Shown here piece by piece: positions 1 through 11,509 of a stretch of 64,000 nt of DNA (its first letter is position 1; every line of letters begins with the position of its first letter). The notes under the pieces are model-generated. The model did not search any database and was not told where the DNA came from. It was given only the letters and a program-made list of their open reading frames with translations. The translations under genes were made by a program, and so were the position numbers. The DNA is from Lagopus muta (Eukaryota; Chordata; Aves; Galliformes; Phasianidae): positions 19,268,501 through 19,332,500 of the forward strand of contig NC_064442.1 in NCBI RefSeq assembly GCF_023343835.1, written 5' to 3'.

Positions 1-2289
1 GAGGATCCTGCTTCGGTGTAGCACTGAGTTTTGGCACAGCCTTGGGGTCCCCTCTGCAAGATCTCCTGCACTTCACATTGTGGTGGCTGATGGACTTTCC
101 TGGGGTGGGTGGCTGGAAACAGCAGAAAACAGCAGAAACGGCTGGAAACAGTGTGTGTTGTTTTGTAACTTGTTGCCTGTTCACTGGGGCTGTCACATAG
201 GACTCATCAGGATTATTTTTTCAGGGCATATGTCCTTAAAAGTGTGAAGCATTCTCCAAGACTTCCATGGCTGTGGTGTTTGCCCAAGCTCCAGTGGCTT
301 AGTGCGGACACAGGCTGACCAAGGCAGGCTCTCCCCGAGCGAGCTATTTCTTTTTAGCAGAAAAAAACAGATGTGAGATGCTCTCTGTTCCTTGGGAGCA
401 CCCGTTCTCCCAGCATCACTGGATGAGTGACTTGGACCAAGATGCCATCAGCAGTGACTTCCCAACCTGCAAGCTGAGGTCTGTGAGCTGCCTCGAAGCT
501 GAGTGGTTCAAGGCACTGGATGCTTTCCGAAGTCCTCCTTCTGAGCAATGGGAATGGATCCTATCATCTTCTGCATGCTTACAGCATAGGATGTGCTGCT
601 TTCTAGCTGGCTAGGGAGTGCTTGCTTCAACTCCACTAAGATTTCCTTGGTGCTGGGCTGAGCTAATTAGGTCTTGCACATTGTGCAAGGGTTTGCCTGT
701 TTGCCTCCTCAGCTCAGGGCCCTGGAAGCAGGAGGTGTGAGTGAGATGCCTGCTGCTGGGACTGGGAACAGGTATCTGGAGAGTGCTGCTGGGCGATGGT
801 AGTGCTTGTGGTGTGCCTTCCTGACTGACCTTTCCTGCTGTGGGTCAGCTGCCATCTGCTGTGTTTCCAGCTTTGGAACATGCTGCTGGGGTCTTACCGG
901 CTCCCAGAAACACAAGGAAGGGCTGATTTGTCCTGTCCTGTGTAGGGAGGGCTTTCTGACAGCGGGGAGGTGGCAGGACTTTCATAGAGAAGGCAAACAA
1001 GAGAAATGCAAGTTGACATCAGACTCCTTTCCAGCTGTGAGCTAATACAGCTCCAGAAGCAACGGTGTGTCTTCCAGTAAAAGCCTCTCTTGCTCTGCTT
1101 TCCCATCCCAGTTTTGGATAGCCCCATCCACTCTTTCTCAGCTCCCATCCTTGATGGCTGTATTGGCAGGACCTGCTGCCTTGAGGCCCACTGGAGACAG
1201 CCCTGCAGATCCTCTTGCCTAGCTGCATTCCTTCCAGGCAGCTCCAAGAGCAATCTGCTTCCAGTGCCTGGGAAAAGCAAGGCATTTTGAGGGATGTTAA
1301 GATAATAATAGAAACTGGCACTGTCAAAGGCCCTGTTTTCTTAAAGAGCATGTCATCTTGGCTAGATGATCCCATTCTTCAGAAGGAGGATGGGATTTCT
1401 GTTGGCTAACAAAGGTGCTGGAAGCTTTGGAGTGCACATCTGGGGCAGGAGGTGGCTCCTGAGGAAAGCAGAGATGAGCCTGCAGGTTTGGGGACATGGC
1501 TGGAGGCTGGGCTGGGTGCACGTGCCCCACTGCCTTGCTGCTCACGCCAAGGGCCGGGTGTGTGGGATGGCGGCCGCTGCTGGGTTAAGTGCGTGGCCTT
1601 GTGAAGGAAGGGGGAGTTTCCTGTTGCTTCAGGGCAGGAGGAAACTGCTTCCAGCTGTCGAGGGGAGGAGTGCTGGATGGGGAGATGTGGCTGTGCTGAG
1701 CAAGCATCTCCCAGCTGTAGGGTTTGGGTAGCTGGGATCCAGCAGCTCTGCGTAGCTGATGGAACTGGCAGGGCTCTCCCTTGGGAAGCATCACAAGAAG
1801 GATCTCGGCTCTCCCGCTCTGCCTTGGGGCTGTTCAGTTTCTGGCTTCCCAGGTCTTGTGCTGGTGGAAGGAGGATGCGGCTGTCACAGGCAGCTGTGCT
1901 TTCTGGGAGGTGTGACCTTGGTGTCCCTTCCTGGCAGGAGGCTGCTGTCTCAAGGTCCTGGCACTTGCTGTCTGTGTTTTCATTATGAAGCCTCTGGCCT
2001 TTCTATCAGGTGACAGACCTCTCCTTCTTCCAGGGGCAGAGGAAGTAGGGTTAGAACAGGGATGTGTCTAGCTTGGAGTACAGTGCTGAGGCCATCACTG
2101 GCTCTCAGTAAATGAATCTTCAGCTCTGTCTCCTCTGAAATCCTGTGGATGTCCTGTGGAGGTCTCGTGCACGAGTACAGGACTGCTGGATGACTTTGCA
2201 GCAGGACTGCTGCTGCACGACCCAGTGTAATGTAGAGCAGTGTGAAGGTGCTTAGAGAACAGCCGTCCATTGTTCCCTGGCATTGCCAG
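1..2289. other. Non-coding stretch, no gene recognised
   Basis: Both strands were read for exons and repeats. The open frames here are short, overlap each other and show no family motif. If the candidate terminal exon at 4,470 is real, this is probably intron of that plus-strand gene; otherwise it is intergenic. No promoter or CpG island is visible. Confidence 0.5.
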
Positions 2290-3560
2290 CTGCTATTTTA
2301 ACCCAGAGTGGCCTTCCTGGTGGCTTAAATTTGAAGGGACCAGAGAGTTCCAGCACTCTTCCATCACTGCTGTGGGCCCGCAGCCTTCTCTTGCCCAGGC
2401 TGAACACCCCCAGCTCCTCAGCCGTCTCCATAGCAGAGGTGCTGCAGCCCTGGCAGCATCTCCGTGCTTCCTCTGCCCCGCTCCAGCAGCTCCGCACCCT
2501 TCCTGCGCTGGGGGCCCCAGGCCTGGGCGCAGCACCGCAGCTGGGGCCTCACGAGGGCAGAGCAGAGGGGACGGTCCCCTCCCTGCCGCTGCCACCCCTC
2601 TGTTGGCGCGGCCCAGGATGCCGGTGGCTTTCCGGCCCCCAATGGACAGTGCTGCCTCGTCTGTGGCTTTCATCCACCAGAGCCACCGAGTCCTTCTCCG
2701 CAGCGCTGCTCTCGTGAGACCTTCTCCCATCTGTGCTCACAGCTGGGATTGCCCTGACCCAAGTGCGGCACCCCGGCTTGGCCTTGTTGAACCTCCCTGG
2801 GTTCACGTCGTCCCGCTCTGTGAGCCCGCCCAGCTCCCTCTGGATGGCATCCCTTCCTCCTGTCGTATCCAGCGCAGCGCTCGGCTCAGTGCCATCAGCA
2901 AACTCAATGCCATCATCTGTGTTGCTGATGAACATGTGAACAGCAGCAGTTCTGAGACAGACCCCTGGGGGACACCGCTCGTCACTAACTGGCTGCAACC
3001 ATCCAACTTATTCCTTATCTGTTGAATAGGCCAGCCATCAAATCCGTCTCTCTCCAACTTAGAGATGAGGACGTGGGGGAGGACCATGCCTAATGCCATG
3101 CACAAGTCTAGATAGATGGCATCCATTGCCTTCCCCTTGTCCACCAATGATGTCTTGCCATCACAGAAGGCTGCCATCTGGGTCAGGTTTGACCTGCCCT
3201 TAGTGAAGCCTTGCTGGCTGTGTGGGATCGCCTATTCTGCTTGCATGTGCCTTAACATTTTTTCCAGAAGGATTTGTTCCTTGACTTTCCTTGGCACAGA
3301 GGTGAAGCTCACTGGCATGTACTTCCCCAGATCTTTCTTCCTTCTTCCCTTTCTTATAACTGGGAGTGATACTCTTTTTCACTGGGGACTTCATCTGACG
3401 ACAGCAACTTCTCAGATATGATGGAGAGCAGCCTGGCACGTCTACTGCCTGCTTACAGCCCGTGGCAATGCCAGATGCTGATCATCGATGACATGACAGT
3501 AGTAGATAGCCACCTCCAAGTTGGATGAACCATGAAGCCTCTACTACCAAAGCATTCATT
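2290..3560 (-). repeat. CR1 LINE fragment, antisense, with reverse transcriptase remains
   Basis: Read on the minus strand this carries the typical bird CR1 reverse-transcriptase region. The peptide segments [19 protein letters not shown] and [10 protein letters not shown] lie in the 2,900-3,100 stretch and are followed downstream by the conserved CR1 segment LGVFSLGKRRLR near 2,400. The 3' end is missing: the usual ATTCTATGATTCTGTGA tail is not found. The open frame is interrupted, so the copy is dead. The 5' limit near 3,560 is approximate, because similarity fades. CR1 is the dominant LINE of bird genomes, which supports an avian source. Confidence 0.9.
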
Positions 3561-4469
3561 TTAGCAGCTGTGGCATTCTTCACTCCAGATGGGGCTCGCA
3601 TTCAAAAAGACCTTGCCCATTGTCCCTGTATAGGGCTAGCTTTGGTTATTGTTCCTATGTCTGCTTGTTGGTTCCTTCCTTGTCGCAGAGCAGCGCTGGG
3701 CGGTAGAGGTGCTTGGGGAGGCCTCCAAGTCCTGCTGGCTCATAGCTCTGCCACTTGTCTCCATTGCATAGTTTGGCCAGAATCTCTTCTGATGGTTGTG
3801 TTAGTTTTTAAAAAAGCTCTTTGGGTCTTTTCTGTGTTGAAAGAGGTAGGTTTTACTTGAGTCAAGTGGAAGAGTTCTGGTTTAAGTGTGTTGGCTTGTG
3901 ACATCTCTCTTGTTGGCCGAGGGCAGACTGGTCACCATCTAGCAGTGATGGCTGCCTGGTGTGAGCCTCCTCTGCCCTGTCTGAGCCTGAATGGAGGAAA
4001 AGCTGTAAATATGGGATGTTCAGGAGAGTGTGAGTGTGACTGGGGGATCAGTCCCTTTCTGCACACCTCCAAAGTGACAAGCTTCACAAACAGCCTGGAT
4101 GGTGTTGCTCAATGTATTGTAGTGAGCTGGGTGTGAATTTTGATGCTGTCTGCTGGTTATGGAACGGTACTTGGGATGTTGAGACGAGCCCTGGGATGGG
4201 GAGCTAGCTCCCTTCAGGTGTGTGGGATCCTTTTGCCCTTCTTAAGGGAGGACCTGTCCTGGTGCCTGGTGAGCCTCAATCTGTCCGTGCACCAGCCACC
4301 AGCGCAGGGCTGGGTGGTGCCAGCACTTAGAGCACTACTTTGGGGTACATCCTGGTGCCTCCTTTCCAGTACTGGAGCCATCTCTGCTCACGGGTGGCCT
4401 AAAGGAGCTGGGCTCTGGTTGAAATAATCCTGGATCACGGACCTCTGGCGTGGCTTTCTTTTTTTCCAG
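3561..4469. other. Non-coding stretch, no gene recognised
   Basis: I see no exon, RNA gene or clear repeat here. If the exon at 4,470 is real, this is the 3' part of its last intron; the polypyrimidine tract and AG at 4,456-4,469 would be its acceptor. Confidence 0.4.
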
Positions 4470-4532
4470 ATGCGCTGGTATCCTCCTTCTGAAGCTACCC
4501 AGCAAGGATGGAAGTCTCGTCAGTTTTGTTAG
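4470..4532 (+). CDS. Candidate terminal coding exon of an unidentified gene
   Basis: A strong acceptor (CTTTCTTTTTTTCCAG) ends at 4,469. Directly after it, phase 0 reads an exon ending in [18 protein letters not shown] and a TAG stop at 4,530-4,532. The following DNA to about 5,860 looks like a 3' UTR, being AT-rich and without open frames of quality. An alternative is phase 2, which reads about 25 residues to a TAA near 4,550. I do not recognise either peptide and found no upstream exon in 1-4,469, so the upstream intron would be long or the exon spurious. In mammals the genes upstream of SORD include TERB2 and TRIM69, but this C-terminus does not match what I remember of TERB2. Function unknown. 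Confidence 0.35.
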   Translation: MRWYPPSEATQQGWKSRQFC

Positions 4533-5269
4533 TTTGTTAGTAAGTAACTAATTACTCCTGGAGCCTTGTCTTGTCTGTCCTTGGGCTCCCTGAGCTCCTG
4601 CGGGGGGGCAGGACGGGATGTTACCCACCCCATACACCTCATGTAGGATAAAGTTGGCTTTGCTTGGTGGGCAGCGGGATCAGATCCACCTCGGCGGGCA
4701 CAGGGAGAGCGGGGCGGGCCACAGATCCCACCAGCCCTGCTCACCGTCCTCTTTTCCACAGCATCTCTCCTGGGCTCCTGTTCCTCCTCCCTGCCTCTCC
4801 ATGGAGGGGCGTGCCAGGGATGATGGCTCCCACCTCTCGCTTTGGTTTGCGGCCAGCGGACGAAGCGCCCGGCCCCGGCGCGTCCCCCTCCGGACTGTGA
4901 AGCCGCCGCACGCCGCCTCCATCCCTCCGTCCCTCCATCCATCTGTCCATGCTGAGCTTCACCACCGGGCTGCGCCGACACCCGGCGAGGGCTCGGTCCC
5001 GAGCTCGGCTGAAGGAAACGAAAGGCAAATCGGGTTTTGCATGTTTTCTGGCATGAATTAAAACACTTAACTTGTGTATGTGTGAGTGTAAGTTTGTTTG
5101 TTCTAGCGTTTGTGTAACCGTTAGCAACAGGTCCTACGGACTGATCCATCGAGGTTTTCATCTTGCGTCGGTGAAGACTTGGCTCTGAGAAACACGAACT
5201 GTCCTTGCCTCACCCCTTCCCCACCTCCGCCCTCCCCCTTCCCAGTACGACCAGAAGAATTTGAAAAAT

Positions 5270-5315
5270 GTTTTTTCTTTTTTTTTTTTTTCCTTTTTTT
5301 TTTCCCCTTTCCTCC
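5270..5315. repeat. T-rich low-complexity tract
   Basis: Long runs of T interrupted by a few C. On the minus strand it reads as a lysine-rich open frame, which is an artefact. Confidence 0.9.
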
Positions 5316-5619
5316 AAGTACGATGCACTGGGTTTCTGTTCTCATCCATCCTCCGGTTTTAAAATCAGGGTTATTATATTATTATTTTTTTTTTTTTCAG
5401 ACTTCTATATATAGAAAGGCTGTAAGCTATCTAACCTCTTTTATTTTTCTTCCCCTTTTTTTCCACATCCTTCTGATTGGAGAGCATCCAGTCCTGCCAA
5501 ATAATCAGCTGTCCTTATGGGAATACCGAACAAAAAAAAAAAGTACGAGTATTTTTGTACCATGTGTAATAAGGAAATATTTATGCATCATAAAGAATTT
5601 CTTGTGTGTTTGTGTGCAA

Positions 5620-5648
5620 TTAATTATTATTATTATTATTATTATTAA
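5620..5648. repeat. (ATT)n microsatellite
   Basis: About nine tandem ATT units inside the putative 3' UTR. Confidence 0.95.
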
Positions 5649-5836
5649 AAGAGAAATTGTAATCCTGTAAGATAAGTTAATGTTTAGTTAAAAGCTTGAA
5701 AAGAGAAGGGTTGTCTTCTGTACTAATGATTCAGTTAGGCATCGTAAATGAGAAATTGTGCAATTTTTGTTTTAGCATCTTATTGCTTGGTATTGAAGTG
5801 CTTTAAGTATTATATGACCATGGCTGTCTCGCTTGT

Positions 5837-5842
5837 ATTAAA
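5837..5842 (+). terminator. ATTAAA poly(A) signal, candidate
   Basis: The common variant signal ATTAAA lies at the end of the AT-rich UTR-like tract. Downstream sequence is A-rich and then T/G-rich from about 5,945, compatible with cleavage near 5,860. Confidence 0.4.
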
Positions 5843-5899
5843 AGATTTGAGAATAAGTTGCTCTATACTTGCTGATCCTATGAGAATGTGAAACTGGAT

Positions 5900-8345
5900 A
5901 ATATATGAAATGCAACAAAAGAAAAAAATATATATACCCAGAGGCTGCTGTGACTCTGCTGCTGTGTGCTGTGTTCTTGTGGGGCTGGGGGAGGCGCGGG
6001 GCACCCCCCTGAGGAGGACATGGGGCTCTTTGCCAGGAAGGCTCTCTGCTTTTGGGTGTTTTTCTTCCCTCCCCCCGCCTCCCCTGGGCCTGGGGTGGCC
6101 TCACATCCGTGCCAGCACTGCTCCTTGTGCAGCAGAGATGTCCATAGAAGGCAAAACGTGCTGGAGCTGCGGCGTGGCCCAGCTCCTTCATGGCTGCGTG
6201 AGCAAGCGGCTGCTCTGCCCTCATCTTCCGCCTGCCCTTCCACCCCAGTGCTGGGCCCTTGGGTGCTGCGTGTCCCATGGGGGTGGTGGTCTGGGCACAG
6301 CCAAGGGTGTGGGGTCACCCTGCCTTCCCTGTGGTGCAGGGTGAGAGCTGGCATAGGGTGCAGTGGTGGGGCTGTGGGTCCCCTCCTGCTTCCTGCCTGC
6401 TGTTCACTGGAGCAGAAGCGCCTCTGAGAGCATCCCCAGTGACAGGAGCGTGTGAGGCTTTAAATTATGGAGGAGACTTTTTTTGTCGTTAAAAAAAAAA
6501 AACAGCAAAAAACCAACAAAAAAGAGGCCTTTAGCACATGCATTAACATGGCCAGGTGATGAATAATTGATGCTCGGCTCTATTAAGCTTTTACACCGGG
6601 AGCGGGCGCAGCGGAGCTGAAGTAGGTCATGGCTGCGCTGAGGGTCCCTGCTGTTCCCCCAACCCAGTGCCACTGTGGGCAGCTGTAGTGTAAGGGGTGC
6701 AGAGCCACGGTCCTGCTTTGACCCTGACTGCCTCCCAGGGCTGATCGTCACCATGCAAAGGGGCTCCTGGGGCAGGGAATGGCTGTGGGTGAGGTTCCTA
6801 TGTATCCACATGTCTGTATTAAACATGTATCTATCCACTCATCCGTATCTACCAATAGATCTGTGTGTCTCTGTCTGTATGTATGTATATCTCTCCTTGT
6901 AGGTGTCTGTAGATACATCTATTTCTAGAGGTACATCTGTTACTATATAGGTATCTATGTACACGTCTATGTCTATACATGGATGTCTGTAGATCTGTAG
7001 ACAGGTATGGATCCCAGCCCCTGTTTGGACAGGTTGGGCACGCAGCAAACTAGGGAAGCCAGCAGGAAACCCAGAGGCCAAACTCAGTCTCTGCTTGAAA
7101 TGGGAGCTGAAGGCCAGGAGACCAAGTGCTTAATGCCTGTCTTTGTCCAGGACCAGCTGGAGCACGGGGCTCAGAGATCAGGGCATCCCGTGGAGGCGAG
7201 TCTCTTTTGGTCCCACCAGGACCTCTGCAGGATCTGGGACCTTCATCCTATGCTTGTTTATGAAAGCAATCCAGACAACTTCTGCAGATGATTAAAATGG
7301 CTCCTGCAAAGCCCAGCAGCTTCCATCTGCTGGTCTGCAGCGGCAGCGCAGGCAGAAGGGCCTCTGCTATGGCCCTCCCTCCCCAGAGCATCCCTTCTCT
7401 CTCAGGCTGTCTTTCATGGTTGAAGACGTGACCTCAGGTTGGAGGACAATTGTGCATCTGTGAGGAGAGGACAGGTGGCTCCAACTTGAGCTCTGTGTTG
7501 CTTTTCCCAGCCCTGCTGGTGACCTCCTTTCCTTTGCAGAAAGGCCCTACCCAGGTGGCTGCCCGCAAAGCTGAACTCTGTAGGAGTTTATACTGATCAG
7601 TCCTCAGCAAATCCCTCTGATTTGCTATCACTCCCAGCTTCTGAAATGATTCCCCAACTCCACCTTCAGGCACTTGGAATCAGCAATCAAATATTCCAAA
7701 GAGGGAGCAGAAAAAGACACAGGTGACATACAAAAGACACAGGTGTGCTCCAAGTGTGTAGGAACAATTGCGCCCTGCACAACAGCTGGAAGTCATCATA
7801 TGGGGGAACTAGCTCAGGTCAGAGCCTCAGGAAACAGAGGCTGCTCTGAACGAGGAAGGCTCATTGCAGCGTGCGTTGAGACGGGCTGCACAGTACAGTG
7901 GGAAAGCCAGGAGGTGGCATCCAAGACCCGAGCACACAGATCCAGAATGGTTTCCCAAGCAGCAGCTTAGGAGTAGGTTACAGCCGGTAATAGCAGATGA
8001 AACACATCTGGATTTTGCTCTGCACCTTTCTCTTCACATTGGGATGGGCAAAGTGCAGGCACTTCAGACAAAGTCATTCTGTGTTAAGTTACCAGAGGGA
8101 GATCCCATTTTTTCATCAGCTATAGCATGCCCACAGAAAGACCCCACTGAACCCCAATGGGCTTGCTGAGAGGGTCTGGGCTTCCAGGATGAGGAGTGTG
8201 ATGCTAACCATCCTAATATGATGCAGGTGAGGAAGCCACCAGCCTACAGCAGCGTAGGGATGAGGCAGCAGATGGCACTAGGAGACCAGCTCAGGAAGAT
8301 CTGAGCAAGTCAGGATGCTTGGAGGGAGATGAAGCTATCTCTGGA
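5900..8345. other. Gene-free stretch
   Basis: No exon or RNA gene recognised on either strand. It contains the degenerate tetranucleotide repeat listed separately. The remaining sequence is unique-looking and moderately GC-rich. Confidence 0.5.
6796..7010. repeat. Degenerate tetranucleotide microsatellite (TATC/TCTG/GTAT family)
   Basis: About 200 bases of imperfect 4-base units (TATC, TGTC, TCTG, GTAT, ATCT) with frequent substitutions, indicating an old decayed tandem repeat. No perfect long run remains. Confidence 0.75.
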
Positions 8346-8560
8346 ATAGTAGAATCAGAGAAATCATTAGGTTTGGAAAAGACCTCTAAGATCATCTAGT
8401 CCAACCATCCACCCACCACCAACTCTGCCCACTAACCATGTCCCTCAGTGCCACATCTACACATTTCTTGAACACTTGCAGGGATGGTGACTCCACCACC
8501 TCCTTGGGCAGCCTGTGCAAATATCAGTCCAGTACAGACCCTAGAGCCACTGGGCAAGAG
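8346..8560 (-). repeat. CR1 LINE 3'-end fragment, antisense
   Basis: The stretch begins with the antisense CR1 tail (AGAATCAGAGAAATCATTAGG) and continues with the conserved antisense blocks 'GATCATCTAGTCCAACCATC' and 'GATGGTGACTCCACCACCTC'. It is a short 5'-truncated copy, the usual outcome of CR1 retroposition. Confidence 0.9.
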
Positions 8561-11509
8561 ACCCACTATTTCCTACACTCTCTGGGCACAGAAGACTGAC
8601 TCTACAGCTTTATCTGGTGGGCTTCATGCCACCCAGATAGACACACTCCTTACAGCATCCTCTGGCTCCCAGGAGGGAGCGGAAACCTACTGGGAACCAA
8701 ATCTCCCTGCCGCTTGCCCAAGAAAGAGAAGAGAAAGTGGAAGGGAATGAGTAAGCTTAGAGGGTTCGGGGTAGAAACATCTTGCAGATGGCCAGGCAGG
8801 GCTCACTCAGCCTACACGTGGCACTGTTGGAAGATGCCAGCTGACTGACCTTGCTCTGGGAACAGGGTCTGGTGCTGCAGTTCTAAGCACCGCTCTTAGC
8901 CAGAATCAACAACAAGCAGCACTGCTTCCACGTGCTTGGCTCAATAAGGCATCTGATGGTTTGACAGACAGCCTGATAAGCACATCACTGCCTTCACCTA
9001 CAAATGGAACAAAGTTGTTCCTCAAGAAATAATGCATTTCTCACCTCACCACCACCACCCTGCACCCCACAGCTGAGTCTTTCTGGGGATGTTAATGAAC
9101 GAGAGTATCTCCAATCCCAAGAGCTCATTTCTGCAAGGAAAACATCCCCAAGTAAATCACTGGACACAGGTCACGACTATCCCATTCTGAATCAATCCTT
9201 GTGTTTGTGTCCCATGCACATCAAAATGCAGACAAGGATAAAAGGAGAAAATCTTATCAGTTTCACTGCCATATTTTTAGCTTACCCCTCTGTAATCTTA
9301 CCCATCAGTAATGGAATACTGATTTTCCATGGAAATTACCAGTTGTAAGAACATCCTCTCTTTTATAAGTGTGGTTTTGGGGCAGCCTGGAGGAACTAGA
9401 GTAAACCATTTCTCTCGTGCAGACCAGCCTCAATGTGGTGGCATCTTTCTGAAATGCAACCTCTGTATTTTTCAACAGCTGCATCTTAAAATGGCCATCT
9501 CTTGCCTTGAGCCGAGTGCTGTGACATGGACATCTTGTGCCTCTAAAAAAGGCTTACTTGGAAATCCCAGGGACCACTGTCCTTGTTGTCTAAAAATATA
9601 TTTGCCATGGTTGAAGAACGATAGACACCTCGGGAGGAAGCACGGAGTTCCCATGACGGATTTAGTTTTATTAAACAGACACAGGAAAACCTGTATCTTA
9701 AAAAAAAAACCTGGTCCCTTGAAAACTAATCCCTCTTGAGAAAGGGGGGAGTTTCCAGTTGGATACAAGTGAAAAAGACGACACTGAGCTGCTGGACGGG
9801 GGGCAAAGTAGTAGAGCGGGATTTCTAACCTTCCAGACTTTCAGGGCATGGCTGGAGAAGCCCTTGGGCATCCCACCTTAGCTTGGAGCAGGAGGGTGGG
9901 CCGAGCCTTTCAGCCCTCACACTTTCTCTGATTGTTGCAATTCATGTGGATGTTGAATAGAAGAAGGGATATGTCTGGTTAAGAAGTTCACTCTGGCCAC
10001 ATTTAATAGGAAACCATTTATCACTTAATGCAAATGGATAAATTTCTTTTTAACAGATCTCATTTCTCAGTGTTTGCTTCTCATCACATGCACCCCTAAG
10101 AAAGCACTGTGCTTTCTTATGAAATATAAGTTCATAAGTTTCTTATGAAATATAAATTCATTTCTATAAATGAAAAATGGAACAGCTTTTCAAACTGTTT
10201 GTGTTTAAAAAGATCATTACACATGCACACACCAACCCAAAGCCAGTAAGTAGCTTGGGTGTCCAAGGAAAATATTCTGTGGTTAAGAGAAAGGTGATCT
10301 CCTGCAGATATGTGTTGTCTATTGGATCAGAGTAAAGCTGCGATGCACGTGAGGATCCTGATGTCATCCCAGTAGAATCTTTTTGCATGGACAATAGTGT
10401 ACGTCATTTCTGGTCCTTATTAAAATGTGTTTTAACTCCCTGTGGGGAAAAAAAAACGATGCCAGCTGTTTTAAATCATTCTGATAATATTCTTTTAGGA
10501 AATCGTTAATACAGAGTTTATATCAGCACTGACGCTTTTGTGACCAAGATTGCTGGGAGCAAAGCCTGGGCTAAACAACAAATCAGAGCTGTTGTGCAGG
10601 AAAACAGGTAGAGAAATGCTACATGGCCAATCTGCTGCTAAATAAGTCCATTAAACTAATCCTGTAAAAAGACAAATATAGAAAAGTAAAAGCAAAAGCA
10701 CAGAATGAATTTTTTTCATTATGTGATGAAATCAAATTTCTCCTAGTAATTGCACCAGGATCTCAAGCAGAGAGAAGCTGAACTGGTTGCTGTGGCATGT
10801 TGTGCCGGACCCAGGTCACACTCAACACACAGAAGTGGCTGCTACGGATATCTTTCAGTGGAAAGCCCCATGAAACTGAAGGACTGGGTTTCCTTTGGCC
10901 CAGAGGAGCGCTCTGAGCGTTGCAGGTGATTCAGCTTGTTCCTGTGTGGCGTTGCCCGGCAGGTGGCCCAGAACAACTTTTCATTTTCAATCCAACAAAA
11001 ACAAGAGGCAACTCATTCCGGCTTGAAGTAACACAAAGAAAATAAACCGCAAAGAAAACAAAATCTCTGCTCCTGTCTTGGAGAGAAGCACCTCCTCCAC
11101 CCATGGAGCCACACCGTGCCTTTCCCTTTGAGTCATATTTGCCCACAGCAAGACTTGAATCCTCCTGTCTTCCTCAGCTGAAGTCTTTTGTATTATTCCA
11201 GCAGTGGAGAGGGCCCTAGGCTGATTCATGGCTCTGAGATCTCATTTTCTTCCAACACAGCAGCTCATTTGCACTCTGAGATCCTTCCTGGCTTTGCCCC
11301 TTGCTCCTCCAGAAGCGCACGGTTCCCCTTCCCCATCAGCAGCTTCCCAGCTGAGAAGCACAGCCCTGGATATGTCTCTGTCAACCTGTTTAGGCAAGAA
11401 GCATCAGCTTATGAAGTCTTGAACAGAAAACAAGGTTTGTCCTGTGGCATTCCAGGTCCTATCATTTGTGAAATCCTTTTTTAATGCCCTGTTGCAACCT
11501 TCTTCCATC
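8561..11509. other. Gene-free stretch
   Basis: No exon, RNA gene or recognised repeat on either strand. AT content is higher than near the genes. Short open frames have no family motif. Confidence 0.5.

Larger units (their letters stand above)
4533..5860 (+). other. Putative 3' UTR of the unidentified upstream gene
   Basis: After the candidate stop comes a GC-rich patch (about 4,600-5,000), then a long AT-rich tract with T-runs, an ATT trinucleotide repeat and several ATTTA-type elements. It ends near an ATTAAA poly(A) signal at 5,837-5,842. Base composition, lack of good ORFs and the position after a stop all fit a mature 3' UTR on the plus strand. Without transcript data the assignment is tentative. 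Confidence 0.4.

Noticed and set aside
2270-3025. Plus-strand 251-codon open frame
   Set aside because: It is the antisense shadow of the CR1 copy at 2,290-3,560.
5179-5670. 163-codon open frame following a T-rich tract and CAG (candidate exon)
   Set aside because: It consists of homopolymer-derived Phe, Ile and Lys runs within a UTR-like AT-rich stretch; no family resemblance.
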